64,000 bases of DNA from Azorinus chamasolen (taxonomy: Eukaryota; Mollusca; Bivalvia; Cardiida; Solecurtidae), in contig OY755237.1 of NCBI GenBank assembly GCA_963576725.1, positions 66,126,269 to 66,190,268 on the forward strand. Direction: 5' to 3'. The notes below the pieces were generated by a model that was not told where the DNA came from, searched no databases, and saw nothing but the letters and a program-made list of their open reading frames with translations. This document shows positions 42,196 to 53,045 of this stretch, piece after piece (position 1 is the first letter of the stretch; each line of letters starts with the position of its first letter). Both the position numbers and the translations under genes were made by a program.

Positions 42196-43530
42196 CGAGG
42201 GTCCTGCAAAAAGTTCTGTCACTAACGGGTTTCCGTAGTTTTAAACCATGTATATTTTAAAACGCTTGACTGCACCTGAATAGTGTGTTCACTATCAAAC
42301 GATATCCGTTTATTTCGTGCAAATTGCTTTACAAATGACAGAGTTATTTCAAATTGAAATATATGCAGTCATATATACTGACCAATTTACGTGTCTCAAT
42401 GTAAAATGGACGAAAAGGCTGAAATTCGTAGCTACAATGTATATCAAATGTCGCATTAGGCTTGATATAGATTCAAAGCAGATATTTGAAGAATTGTGTG
42501 GTATATATGGACCTAATGCCATTTCAATACGCACAGTTTTTAGGTGGGTCAAGGCTTTTAAAGCTGGGAAATTATCTGTTGAAGATGACACCCGTCCTGG
42601 TAGACCTAAAACCTCTGTTAGTAAGGCAAACATCGCTGCTGTAAAGGTTGTGGTCGAGCAGGATGCGCGATTGTCTGTGAAAGATATAGCTAGTTGTACT
42701 GGCATATCAGAAGGCAGCATGAAACAATTCTGAAAAAGCGTTTGGGCCTGAGAAAGGTTTGCGCTAGGTGGGTACCTCATTTGCTCACTGACGAACAAAA
42801 TAAACAACGCCTTAAATGTGCCCGGAAACTTTTGAAAACATACAACGGTTGTGATAGTCGGGTTATTTCTAACTTGCTTACAGGTGACGAAGCCTGGGTG
42901 CACATGTTTGAGCCACAGAGAAGGGCTGATAATAAGCAATGGAAGCGAAAAGATCAGAAACGTCCATGTATTGCCAAGAGAACCATAAGTTCAAAAAAGA
43001 TGTTGTACGCAATATTCTTTAATTCGAGTGGGCCAGTCGTTCAAGTGCCTTGCCCATCTGGTCGTACAGTCACTGGACGATTCTACATGAACTCTGTACT
43101 AAAAAAAGTCCAAAGTTTTTACAATAAGAAACGTCCAAGCAAAGGATGGGCAGGTGTCCATCTTATACACGATAACGCCTCCTCTCACAAGTGCGAGGCT
43201 GTTAAGTCTTTTCTGGCTTTTGAAAATGTGAAAGTTGTAAACCATCCAACTTATTCACCTGACCTGAGTCCCTGTGACTTTTTCTTATTTCCTAGACTGA
43301 AGAAAATGTTTTCTGGAAAGAAATATAAGTCCAGAAGTTCTCTTGGCAACGCTATCTATCAGTGTCTCCAACAGATACCTAAAGAAGACTATTTTTCGCT
43401 TTTCGAGACTGGGTAAAAAGGTTACAAAAATGTGTTTCGGTAAAGGGGGAATACTTCGAAGGTTTGTAATAAAAATATTTTTAATTACACGTATCACTTA
43501 AGAAATCCGAACCCAGAACTTTTTCCCTCG
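42196..43530 (+). mobile_element. Second mariner (DD34D), degenerate copy
   Basis: About 1335 bp. The left TIR reads CGAGGGTCCTGCAAAAAGTT. The right TIR, inverted, reads CGAGGGAAAAAGTTCTGG, which lacks the TCCTGC block. TA is visible on the right (43531-43532); on the left the motif reads TACA before CGAGGG. It lies 330 bp from the intact mariner, in the opposite orientation, and is a different subfamily by TIR and protein. Confidence 0.85.
42406..43469 (+). pseudogene. Mariner transposase, three frameshifts
   Basis: The coding line starts MDEKAEIRSY at 42406, changes frame near 42440, continues through a helix-turn-helix part with DDTRPGRPKTS, changes frame again near 42720 and resumes at TILKKRLGLRKVCARWVPHL. 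It then carries TGDEAWV, IHDNASSHK and YSPDLSPCDFF (34 residues between the last two aspartates). A third shift near 43400 leads to a C-terminus ending at TAA 43467-43469. All three catalytic aspartates survive, so inactivation comes from small indels only. Confidence 0.9.
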
Positions 43531-44108
43531 TACCAGTCTTATTTAAAGAGATCAATTAATCTAGTTTTAAACTGACTAATAAACAAATTAGGGTTATTAA
43601 TATCGCTATTATAAAATACATAAGCAACCACACATTAACTGAGAGGGTTTCGTAATATTCGATACCCAGTTTTTGTAATCCTCCCTGCAGTCCAGCAGAC
43701 CTTGTTTAATAATTCTAATATAACGCGAAATATATCATGGGAAGCGCCCTGTCTCACCATATACTCCTACAGTACATGTATTTAACTTTACTCTCAACAA
43801 TATTTCACAACATTTAGGATGTATTCTCTCATTTGGTTAAGTATAACCCCAGATTTCCGAAGCATAACCTAATAAAGAACCAACGAAAGCATCAAATAAC
43901 TGGCACTTATATAATAAAATATTCAAAGCTTTTAGTTCTTTCCCGATTAAATGTTCTTGATTTAGCGTATAATTGCCTGTATAATTAAAAACAATGCCTA
44001 AATAATTAAAATTGTCAACCACATCTATATTATAGCCGTCATAGGTAATTTGGTAACATACGGCCACGCTTACGGAATACTACAATTTTAGTTTCAACCG
44101 TGTTAACC

Positions 44109-44306
44109 ATAACCTTTTATTCCATAAATACGCCTTTCTACGCCTTTGCAAACAGACGTTTGCTTATGAAATAATGTACATATGATTCTACCGTTTCTGA
44201 CATGGCCCAACCTTTCCTGTTTGCATATACTACTATAGTAATTAACCTAATTAATATTCATTATGTCATTATTTCCTACATGAATATTCATGGAGGAAAT
44301 GGATAA
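44109..44306 (+). mobile_element. Family A MITE with collapsed hairpin
   Basis: AACCTTTTATTCCATAAATA to ATTCATGGAGGAAATGGATAA. The normal ~70-bp hairpin is reduced to GCAAACAGACGTTTGC (44148-44163), leaving only the hairpin base. The rest of the element is well preserved. It truncates the LINE tail on its left. Confidence 0.8.
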
Positions 44307-44649
44307 TACCCCAAGTACTACAATATGTATGTACCTAATCTAAATGACTTTGTAATCCTGAAGGCGATTTGCATAGTACAGCCATGTCATTAAGGCTTAC
44401 ATTCACGTGAATTGTCATATAATACGTTAATTCTATGTTTTGATCCATTAATGTTTTTTTCTGAGTACAAGTATCTCTAGTATTTCTGTTTTGTGTTTCG
44501 AATCATCGCATGAAAAGTCGTTATGGATTTTAATTTACAGCATTAATAATTAATTATCCCAACTGAACAAGAAAGAAACGAGAATCAGTTGACTTTAACT
44601 TCTGCCTCGTGTATACAATAACTTCGCAAATATTGGTATAGTTTAAGTC
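44307..44649. other. No recognisable feature
   Basis: AT-rich, nothing identifiable. Confidence 0.5.
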
Positions 44650-44877
44650 TTAATCTATTCCCTCATAGTAACGCCATTTGACGCTTTTGTAAAAGTCACA
44701 TTTTGAAGCCATTGTGATAAATAAAGCATTTGCTCCATAGGAGCTGCGCTATTTATCACAATGGTTTCAAAGCTACACAATTCTAAAAGTTTCTTTTTCT
44801 CTAGTAAATGCTCCATTTTCGGTAGATTTATTCAAAGAGTCTGGATCTAAAATAAAGTCTATGAAGTAATGGGTTAA
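44650..44877 (+). mobile_element. Family C MITE
   Basis: TTAATCTATTCCCTCATAGT to AGTAATGGGTTAA, 228 bp. The tip is changed (TTGCTCCATAGGAGCTGCG). Its terminal TTAA is shared with the family A copy that follows. Confidence 0.85.
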
Positions 44878-45027
44878 TCATTTACCCCATGAATATTCAT
44901 GTAAGAAATGATGGCGTCATGAATATTGATTATATTCATTACTGTAATGACATACGAACATGCCTGATCTGTATCGACTCTGTTTGCAAAGGCATAGAAG
45001 GGCATATTTATTGAAGAAAGGGTAAAT
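44874..45027 (-). mobile_element. Family A MITE with internal deletion
   Basis: TTAATCATTTACCCCATGAA and AGAAATGATGGCGTCATGAA lead, after a deletion of the left hairpin arm, to CCTGATCTGTATCGACTCTG and the right end GAAGAAAGGGTAA. Confidence 0.75.
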
Positions 45028-45078
45028 TTAACAATTCGTAACTATCATAGGAGTTGCAGAATATGTGTTACAGAAATA

Positions 45079-45275
45079 CAGTAAAATCTCCCTGTAACGG
45101 CCTCTAAATTGTGTTAATTATTTGGTATTTAGAACAGGTGGCCGCTTAAAGCAAGGTGAAAGTAAAACAACTATAGGAGCGTTCTGTTTTACTTTCATCT
45201 TGCTTTAAGCAGCCACCTCCCTTTAACACAAAATACTTGATTTAATTTAGTGGACGTTATAGAGAGGTTTTACTG
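45079..45275. mobile_element. Family G1 MITE
   Basis: TA-flanked, 197 bp. CAGTAAAATCTCCCTGTAAC and GTTATAGAGAGGTTTTACTG are the ends. The left arm lost GAACGCTCC at the tip (AAAACAACTATAGGAGCGTT). Confidence 0.9.
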
Positions 45276-45589
45276 TATCAGGTACGACTTAACATAATGC
45301 AACATGCAACTTGACACGACACAGGTATATATATAACATCAGTTTAATTATGTCCATCTGCAATTCGTTTATTGTTGTAAGACTCTGAGACGAGTATGCC
45401 TTTAATTGTCGTAGCAACAATAAACCTACATAATATGTACCAACTCAACTCAACTCAACTCATATTTTATTATACCAATGTCCGCCAGCTGTTATGATGC
45501 TGCGAAGAACATGTTATCATAATTAATTATGATTTCACACTACGACACTGATTAAAGGTTTATTGAACTCTCTGATGGTCGCTGGAAAC
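45276..45589. other. Mostly unannotated; short CAACT array
   Basis: CAACTCAACTCAACTCAACT at about 45434 is a small pentanucleotide array. Nothing else is seen. Confidence 0.6.
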
Positions 45590-45791
45590 TAATACCGAAG
45601 AACTTCTCAAAAGCGACCACATAATGAATAAACATTTGTGTCTTTAAAAAAACAGTTGTTTGCTTAATGCAGGACGAAAGTTATACAGAAAGCTCATGCA
45701 AAAAAGCTTTCGTCCTACATTAAGCTGCTACCTGTTTTTATGACCCAGTATTACACCTCGTTTTGGCGGTCGTTTTAAAGGGGTTTTACTG
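45590..45791. mobile_element. Family G2 MITE, left end decayed
   Basis: From AAAGCGACCACATAATGAAT to AAGGGGTTTTACTG. The core reads TTGCTTAATGCAGGACGAAA and, after a decayed tip, CTTTCGTCCTACATTAAGCT. Confidence 0.7.
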
Positions 45792-46213
45792 CACATATTT
45801 ATAACTATTATTACAAATAACGAATTATCGAATACCATTGACAATGCGTGTTAGGTTTTAGTATTGAGACTAGTTAATTAGTAATTGTAGGACTTTACTG
45901 ATAATTCTGAGTGTGGTCCCTGCTAAATCATTCTATCACTTGTGTCCAGATGGAAATTAGCAAAATGGCATTTGAGTTTCATGAAGAGGAATTAAGCAAT
46001 TTTTTATCCAGAAATTAATGAAGATATGTCTGTTATTAATGAAAATAAATACTCAATCGCTACTGAAATCAGAGAAAAACGAAAGCAACAGATTTTCCAA
46101 ACCATCTACCACAGATACAATAAACGTCTCATGCGGTTCCCCGAAAAACGCGGAACAACAACAAATGGTCATTGACATTGTGGTCTGACTGGGGAAACAT
46201 GTAAATATTTAAG
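45792..46213. other. No recognisable feature
   Basis: No ORF or repeat. Confidence 0.5.
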
Positions 46214-46470
46214 TTAAACTGTACCATTTACTGCACAAATACTCACTGTAGCACATTTGCAAACAGAGTAGACCCAGATCAGACGAATCCTGTATGAGCC
46301 GTCGGATTTGGGTCTGCTCTGTTTTACTAATTATATGATATAGATCTAATTATATAGTTTCTGAAAATAATAGAATACACTTGTTCATTGGCTTTTATAA
46401 ACTTCAACTGTTAATGAATATTCATGAATTCATTAATTCTTGTATAAATATTAATGAAGCAAAACTTTAA
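46214..46470 (+). mobile_element. Family A MITE
   Basis: The hairpin 46258-46325 (AAACAGAGTAGACCCAGATC, GGATTTGGGTCTGCTCTGTT) has a diverged tip (GAATCCTGTATGAGCC). Unusually, both arms carry A at the polarity position. Terminal repeats are weak. Confidence 0.7.
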
Positions 46471-46550
46471 AACATGATGTCAACGTTCTGGCTCCGACAC
46501 CACGACAGGTACATGTAAGTAGGCACCGTTACTTTAGATCAAAGCCATGT

Positions 46551-46787
46551 TTAACCATTTAGTCCATAAATACGCTTTTCCATGTCTTTACAAACAGAGT
46601 AGACCAAGATCAGACGGCTCCTGTAGGAGCCGTCTGATCAGGTCATGCTCACTTTGTTAGAGACATAGATCTAACTGTACACTTTCTGTGTCTTGATTAA
46701 ATATTCGTGTGTTATTTAAAAATGCAGCCAAATAATATGCATGATGTCATTATTTCTAACATAAATATTCACCGAGGAAAGGGTTAA
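46551..46787 (+). mobile_element. Family A MITE
   Basis: TTAACCATTTAGTCCATAAA to TCACCGAGGAAAGGGTTAA, 237 bp. A perfect tip lies in AAGATCAGACGGCTCCTGTA followed by GGAGCCGTCTGATC. Confidence 0.85.
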
Positions 46788-46969
46788 ATTAGGCTTCTGA
46801 AATTTCTGCGCTGTATAAAGATGCGATGCGAAAATAAGGGTCTGAAAGATTTCAGTGAGTGAGAAACGGTGTAGACCCTGATCAGTGGCCCACCGGAGAA
46901 GCTGTGGTTAGTCTACCAATCACTTAAGGTTGAGATGATGTGACTATGTATATTTTCACCTAATCAAAT

Positions 46970-47195
46970 TTAACCCATTGACTAATAGTCTTTTTAGATT
47001 CAACCTCTTTAAATAAAGCTTCAGAAAAGGAACATTTACTAAAGACAAGGAAAATTTAGAATTGTGTAGTTTTGAAACCAATTTGATAAATAGAGCATTT
47101 GCTCCTAAGGAGAAAATTCTCTATTTATCACAATGAGTTCAACAATTGACTTTTACAGAGGCATCAAAAGGCGTCAATATGAGGGAATGGTTTAA
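46970..47195 (-). mobile_element. Family C MITE
   Basis: TTAACCCATTGACTAATAGT to CAATATGAGGGAATGGTTTAA, 226 bp. The tip is TTTGCTCCTAAGGAGAAAA. Confidence 0.82.
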
Positions 47196-48485
47196 CCAAC
47201 TCCGCGACATGAACTGTATAGACATATATCATGCCTCTCATACCCTAACAGTCTTTCAATGAGGTACTTTAATTCTTTAGATGGTTTGAATGTCTGTCTG
47301 TCTGATCTAAAACAAAGTGTAAGGGTTTATTTAATAAATATGAAATCATTTCTGTCATTTTAATACATGAGTATTTTAGTCATATGCCTTTCCAGCAGTT
47401 TAAACGAATGTAGAAGAAGTGACAAAAGTGTGTTAGTATGGTACATTCATTTTTCAAAGTTGGACACCAAAGTGCGGTGCATAGTTTATCGCACTCTGGT
47501 ATCGGAAACTAAACTCATCGGACACCAAAGTGCGATGGCGGACACCTTTGTGCGTTGGAGACTAAAATGCGGCTTTACAACGTTCTGTATCTATAAAGCT
47601 CATGAGCTGTTAGGGTATGATAGCCATATTTGCCTATACAGCTCACGTCGATGATTTTTCACAGTAATTAGCAAATTCAATGACAATATAGATATCCATA
47701 TTGAGTCGTAGAGGTGATGAGAACAAACATCCGGCCCCAGGGTTATAAGTCTTCTGAGTCTCAGTTTGAGATCATTCTCAAGTATCTGATTGGTCAGATG
47801 CTTGAGAATGATCTCAGAATGAAGCAAAAAATTTATCCTGGGGGGGGGGGGGGGGGCTTTGTGATTGCCAGCAGTGTAGATCCAGATTAATCACATTTTA
47901 GACGCGGCGTCGTTATCAGTTTTGATATCAATCACTCATACGAAGATAGGCACCAAAGTGCGTTGGACACCAAAATGCGGCGTCACAATGCAGTACAATA
48001 TCAAGCAAACACTATGTTTTATCTATATATTTTATGAACACTTTGAATGCAGGAAACGAGTGGGGAGTTGCAAACAGTGTGGTGACAAATGATTGAAAAT
48101 TCTCTGTTAAATTAAAGCTTTTCTCTTACTGAATGGACTCAACTGTAAGACACTGATTGACTGCTCCACTTTGAATCTTCAGCACTCAAAACATTTTTGG
48201 AGATTGTTCAGTCGCAAAACATGAGAAAACGACCACACCCATCATACAAAATATGGTGAAGAGCAATCACGCAGTTGTCATTTCTGCTAGAGAATATACA
48301 GGGCTACGTAGATGTGCTCTGTGACTGTGGTTATAAGGTTTCTATTTGTTTCTTTCTTTCATTCGTTGTTGCTACTTTTTACTTGCCATGGCTGTGCCAT
48401 CTTGACATACCCGAGAAACGATGGCCTATCACTATCAAAAAGCAGCATCGCCTCGCATTGTGTCTCGCATGTAATTGCCAATTTA
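47196..48485. other. No gene; short repeated words and a poly-G run
   Basis: GACACCAAAGTGCG-like words recur at about 47463, 47520, 47540 and 47950-47975. A family H-like palindrome (GAGATCATTCTCAAGTATCT and inverse) lies at 47755-47822. A run of 17 G lies at 47840-47856. Confidence 0.6.
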
Positions 48486-48746
<261 letters not shown>

Positions 48747-48829
48747 CTACATCCTCATCGGTATCATATGCAGAGCTCCGTAATAAGATGCGTAAATTAA
48801 AACATTTATAAGAGTAACTCCTTCATGTC

Positions 48830-48900
48830 TCCTCTTCGAGACGATTCTAAAGAGTGATCACAGCATACGGTTTAGTGGAGAAATGACGGTTTTAGTATTT
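48830..48900 (+). repeat. Family I fragment
   Basis: GACGATTCTAAAGAGTGATC, then ACGGTTTAGTGGAGAAATGA, corresponds to the right arm of the hairpin at 27198-27345. Confidence 0.55.
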
Positions 48901-49129
48901 ACGGACAATTATATGTTGCTTTAGGTATGGGTTATTGTTTGAAACAAGATGTTGCATATTTATATATTTAGCTAGCTTTAAGGGTTTTAAACAGGTTAAA
49001 TGGTATCTTAGCTGCATTTATGAGCATATTGCATGTCACAAATGAATATAGTTTTATATAAATGTAACTTAGTAAATACAATAGTACATGTCTTAAACGA
49101 CAATCAATACAAGGTCTAATTATGGGTCT

Positions 49130-49227
49130 CAAAGGCAAGTGGTACCTTAATGCAGATCAAAAGTAATGCAGAAAGCTCCTATAACTTTCTGTATTACTTT
49201 TGGCCTGTATTAGGCAACCACCTAGGT
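49130..49227. mobile_element. G-type core
   Basis: GGCAAGTGGTACCTTAATGC to TATTAGGCAACCACCTA, with an asymmetric tip (AAGCTCCTATAACTTTC). No CAGTA termini are seen. Confidence 0.65.
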
Positions 49228-49458
49228 TTTAATATGCACGTGACAAATTGATATACGTCACTAACGACAAATTCTACTAGAATATAAACGCTAGTTTATG
49301 GAAACAGCTAAACTTTGCAATAAAACGTCTTGGATTTATCTGTTCGTGCAGATGTATCTTATGCTAGTGAGAAATCCTGCATGGTCCAGAAAAAGTGTTA
49401 CCTATAAAAACCTACAACTCCTACAGGGGCTTTTTGCATTACTTTCCTCCTGTATGAA

Positions 49459-49769
49459 GAACCTTGTCCTTCATAGAAACGCCTTTTCATGCCTTTGCAA
49501 ACAGAGCAGATCCAGATCATGAAGGAGCCGTATGATACGGATCAGGGTCCGTGCTTATAAAACTTTTAGTTGAGTCTGAGTTCGTTCTCAAGTTTTTGAT
49601 TGGTCAGATTTGAGCCTTTGGCTCAAATCTGACCAATCAAAAGCTTGAGAACTCAAATCTGACCAATCAAAAAAGAGAACTGATTGTACAGTTTCAACCT
49701 ATAACAAACAATCATGTATACACTGTTGTCATTCTTTCTTACATGAATATTCAACAGGGAAAGGGTTAA
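49459..49769 (+). mobile_element. Family A MITE carrying a nested family H palindrome
   Basis: The left part ends in GATCCAGATCATGAAGGAGC...GATACGGATC. The right part resumes at ACTGATTGTACAGTTTCAAC and ends CAACAGGGAAAGGGTTAA. The insertion lies in the hairpin's right arm. Confidence 0.75.
49545..49680. mobile_element. Family H palindrome, right end truncated
   Basis: GGGTCCGTGCTTATAAAACT starts it. Arms with GATTGGTCAGATTTGAGCC and the inverse meet at GAGCCTTTGGCTC. A second CTGACCAATCA copy follows, then the element breaks off before its usual GGACCC end. Confidence 0.8.
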
Positions 49770-50119
49770 GCACGCCACCTGGTTTTACAGACCACCATAT
49801 CTATCAATTTAGTGATGGCTATAGTGTTTCTACTGTTCTTCGCAATGTCAGATTTCGCATATCAACAGAGAATATCTAGACGAAAAATATTTTCACAGTC
49901 AAATATGAAGACATGTAAATCAATCTGAATCATTATTCAATATATTCTCCCACGTTCCGGTTGGTCAATATTACCACCACTACAGGATGGTGAAAAATAC
50001 CGTGTTTATCTATTCTTCAATCAAATGAGTCCTTATCATCGAACGTGCAGAGGCGGTGGCAGCTGCCGAAATATGAACTCCTACCCTGCTGCTTTAAACA
50101 TAATAACTGCTCAAAATTT
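49770..50119. other. No recognisable feature
   Basis: Nothing that I can support. Confidence 0.5.
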
Positions 50120-50288
50120 GATCAAGCGCAAGTTTGACCACTTCCGGTTCGATCATGATTTTAAGAAACTACTGATGGAGTGTCAAACAGCTTGGATCCA
50201 GATGAGACGATGATTTACTCGGCGTCTCATCTGGATCCAAGGTGTTTGCATATGCAAGTGAGTTCGTGATGGAGCGGTATAAAGGTTA
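50120..50288 (-). mobile_element. Family D MITE
   Basis: The hairpin 50184-50250 reads AGCTTGGATCCAGATGAGAC and GCGTCTCATCTGGATCCAAG. Here both arms carry A at the polarity position. It ends GCGGTATAAAGGTTAA. Confidence 0.7.
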
Positions 50289-50618
50289 ATTGTCAAATAA
50301 CATCGAAATAAATTCCAATTTATTATTTTCGTTAGCCTTAATTGACACAACAATCAAACCAATGTTTTAAGATCTAGACAACATAAAATCGACCATCTGT
50401 TGATGAAATAATATAATTGTTATTCGTTGTTTTTAAAACAATCAATCTTTGATATATTCGTACTAATTAAAACATGCGAATGATATTTTCACAATGACAA
50501 GCAAATTGTTCAATATAATGAAATAAGTTTAATGTGTTATTTCTAATATTCGGGTTAATTGGAAACAGATGGTGGAACCGGTTATCCATTAGCCGGCTAT
50601 CTGTGGCCTGAATCACAT

Positions 50619-50790
50619 TGGCACACAGTTTGTATCCAGATGCGATATCAACTCACTAGGTGTCTCATCAGGATCCATGCTGTTTGATACTCGGTCAATA
50701 GTTTCTCAAATTGAAATTTTGAACCAGATTCAAATTTATACAGACCGAAAACAAATCACAGAAGGATAAGAGTCAATAGATTGTTTGCCC
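50619..50790 (+). mobile_element. Family D MITE, diverged
   Basis: The hairpin (CAGTTTGTATCCAGATGCGA, GTGTCTCATCAGGATCCATG) is followed by the D half with TCGGTCAATAGTTTCTCAAA and GAACCAGATTCAAATTTATA. Confidence 0.65.
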
Positions 50791-50903
50791 TTTAAATCAA
50801 GCTTAAACTAAACATTTCAAGCACAGTTCTGTTAAGATATATTGTAACACAGAACAATAAAACGCCCCTAAAACAGATTTTCAATTTGTATAATTACTGT
50901 TAC

Positions 50904-51141
50904 TTAACCCTATATTCCATAAATACGCTTTTCTACATCTTTACAAATTGAGTAGATCCAGATCAGACGTCTCCTGTAAGAATCGTTTAATCAGGGTCTG
51001 CTTGGTTTGCTTATGAAATAGATTACTTCTACAGATGCTGCCTTGGCCAATATTCCTTTTGCTGTTGTTTATGTGCAATTATCGAAAATAATCTCTTCAA
51101 TAGTCATGATATTTATTTCTATTCATGGGGTAAAGGGTTAA
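50904..51141 (+). mobile_element. Family A MITE
   Basis: TTAACCCTATATTCCATAAA to TTCATGGGGTAAAGGGTTAA, 238 bp. The hairpin tip is GTCTCCTGTAAGAATCG, partly unpaired. Confidence 0.8.
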
Positions 51142-51169
51142 ACACGAGTTTTAGGTAAGTGTCGACTTC

Positions 51170-51695
51170 TGTACCATTTATCACCTAAGGTCATGAATAA
51201 TCATGTGAAACATGACATCATGAATATTTATTAGCCGACCTGTTATAATGGTTAATGAACGCAGGATGTTCTGGCTTAAGTAGAAACTTTAGAATCAGCT
51301 ACAGTAAAACCTCTCTATAACGACCACTAAATTACATCAAAGTTTTTTGTTAAAGACAGGTGGCTGCTTAGAGCAAGGCGAAAGTAAAACAGAACGCTCC
51401 TATAGGAGCGTTCTGTTTTCCTTTCACCTTGCTTTAAGCAGCCACCTGCCCAAAATACCAACTAATTTACAGATTTTAGTGGTCGTTATAGAGAGGTTTT
51501 ACTGTATATATAATTGCATAAGCAACCAGGGCCGTCTGATCAGAGTCTGTTCTGTTTGCTTATAAAATTATATCAGTCCTGACCCTACAGTGTCTACCAA
51601 TGCCAAACTATTCAATAAGCCATTTTAAAAGTTCTTATAATAAATATTCATGATGTCATTAATTCTTACATGAATATACATCAGGGAAATGGTCA
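51170..51695 (-). mobile_element. Family A MITE(s) interrupted by a G1 MITE
   Basis: GTCATGAATAATCATGTGAA and TAGAATCAGC lie left of the G1 insertion. AATTGCATAAGCAACCAGGG, the right arm GCCGTCTGATCAGAGTCTGT and a second family A right half (ATGATGTCATTAATTCTTAC) lie to its right. Two A ends in inverted orientation suggest two fused copies. Confidence 0.55.
51302..51504. mobile_element. Family G1 MITE, near-perfect palindrome
   Basis: TA-flanked (51300-51301, 51505-51506), 203 bp, with an intact AACGCTCCTATAGGAGCGTT tip. Confidence 0.92.
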
Positions 51696-51717
51696 ATGGC
51701 ATGCGCTAAAGTGGTAC

Positions 51718-51900
51718 AAACCTCTCTAAAACCGCTACTAAATTACATGAAGTATTTTGTGTTAAAGGCAGGTGGCTGCTTAAAGCAAGGTGAAAGTAAA
51801 ACAGAACACTGGTTTACTTTCATCTTCCTTTAAGCTGCCAACTGCCTTAAATACCAACTAATTAACACAATTTAGTGACCGTTGTAGAGAGGTTTTCCTG
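51718..51900. mobile_element. Family G1 MITE, tip deleted
   Basis: CAAACCTCTCTAAAACCGCT to GTAGAGAGGTTTTCCTG. The tip is reduced to ACAGAACACTGGTTT. Confidence 0.8.
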
Positions 51901-52114
51901 TATACATTTGATATTTAGCACGCTTTCTTGTTGATGCCTATTTATATACATTAATCACCCGATTTGTGTCACGTTTGTCTTCAAATATATTAAGGTCTTG
52001 ACAAGAAACGGGAGTTAAGTTGCGAGATATGGAATGGAAATTAGATATCTAAAACTGTAATGAACGCATATCATGATGCATTTTGACCAAACGTTGGAGA
52101 ATCACGTGACCGGG

Positions 52115-52195
52115 TGTCAAAAAGTTTGGATCCTGATAAGATAAGAGTTCAAATGGATCCAACCTGTTTGCAAATGGCAATCCGTTAATCAGCGC
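52115..52195. mobile_element. Family D hairpin remnant
   Basis: AAGTTTGGATCCTGATAAGA and AAATGGATCCAACCTGTTTG remain. The tip is lost. Confidence 0.5.
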
Positions 52196-52475
52196 TTAGC
52201 ATGACAACATGCTGCGGAATTTTGAGTAAAACATATGTTTATGACTGCAAGGTAGATGGCGATATTCCCATCTTACCATTTATTTCGCTTTGAAGTGATT
52301 AATAATTTCTATAGAGAGCGGGTGTGCCAATTATACAAATATGAATATGACAAGGTATGTGACATTAGACAAGAGAGACACACAGAAGAACGCAGAGTGT
52401 CGTAGGTGGTTGCTCCTCTGAGTGGGCGAGACATTTATCCTTACAATGCTGCACAAACGTTTCAGCTGCGATCTA

Positions 52476-52630
52476 CAGTAAAGCCTCGATTATTCGAACA
52501 CACAAATACATATCATTATCGATCATTGAGACAGGTAGCAGCATAATGCAGGGTGAAAGTCATTCCGAAAACCACTCTTTCAGCTTTCTGCATGACTTCC
52601 TCCGTGCATTCAGCAGTCACTTGCATAAAA
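52476..52630. mobile_element. Family G4 MITE, right end lost
   Basis: CAGTAAAGCCTCGATTATTC starts it after TA. The core (GCAGGGTGAAAGTCATTCCG, CAGCTTTCTGCATGACTTCC) is decayed. The next family B element starts 14 bp after its right limit. Confidence 0.7.
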
Positions 52631-52643
52631 CGGTTTAAATTCT

Positions 52644-52893
52644 TTAACCCTTCGCTTGCTGAATTTTAAAACGCATTTCTCCTTCTTTACCCATGCCCTG
52701 TTGTATAATTACATATATCTTCACTGTGTACAAGTATTTCGCTGTGCAATCACTGCTGTGGAGTGCACTGGTTGCACAATCAACTTGTAAATAGTGCAGA
52801 CCCTGATGAGACAGCTCCTGCAGGAGCTGTCTCATCTGGGTCTTCACTAGTTACAGGTAGGTATATTGACGTGAATAGCAAGCGAAGGGTTAA
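52644..52893 (-). mobile_element. Family B MITE, best copy
   Basis: TTAACCCTTCGCTTGCTGAA to ATAGCAAGCGAAGGGTTAA, 250 bp, with 13-bp perfect termini. The hairpin has GCAGACCCTGATGAGACAGC and GCTGTCTCATCTGGGTCTTC. Confidence 0.92.
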
Positions 52894-52937
52894 TTTATCA
52901 TTTTCTCCCTGTTCGTAGAAGCTGTTGAGGAACTACA

Positions 52938-53008
52938 TATGACCACGTGACAAACAGTTTAAGCCATGACGGATTACTCGGCGACTCATCTGGGTCTAAT
53001 ATGTTTGC
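52938..53008. mobile_element. Family D hairpin remnant
   Basis: GTGACAAACAGTTTAAGCCA and GGCGACTCATCTGGGTCTAA; the left arm is mostly lost. Confidence 0.45.
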
Positions 53009-53045
53009 AAAAACGGGCCGAGCGTAGGAGGATAAAGGCTAAATC

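Larger units (their letters stand above)
40345..44107 (-). pseudogene. LINE C-terminal region split by two nested mariners
   Basis: Minus-strand segments 44107-43531, 42195-41866 and 40523-about 40345 join into one LINE protein tail. The first holds VDNFNYLGIVFNYTGNYT and SLLGYASEIWGYT. The second holds YLDILPRKYRLYVCRLRLSV and CQCCKSFDLEDEYHFVSICP, a Cys/His-type C-terminus. The third continues LIKVPLFVKEALSLRNV. Across the intact mariner the LINE frame runs on in register when one TA copy is removed. A frameshift lies near 44065 and more breaks occur in the first segment. It differs from the LINE at 38.8-39.8 kb in the part seen, so I cannot say whether they are one family. Confidence 0.75.

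Noticed and set aside
42349..42939. 196-codon minus-strand frame
   Set aside because: It is antisense to the broken mariner transposase.
52644..52847. Frame starting MKTQMRQLLQELSHQGLHYL that recurs in family B copies (also 16223-16486 and, in part, 10330-10512)
   Set aside because: Its recurrence follows the repeat. The frame runs through the hairpin and is not maintained in all copies; there is no sign of coding selection.
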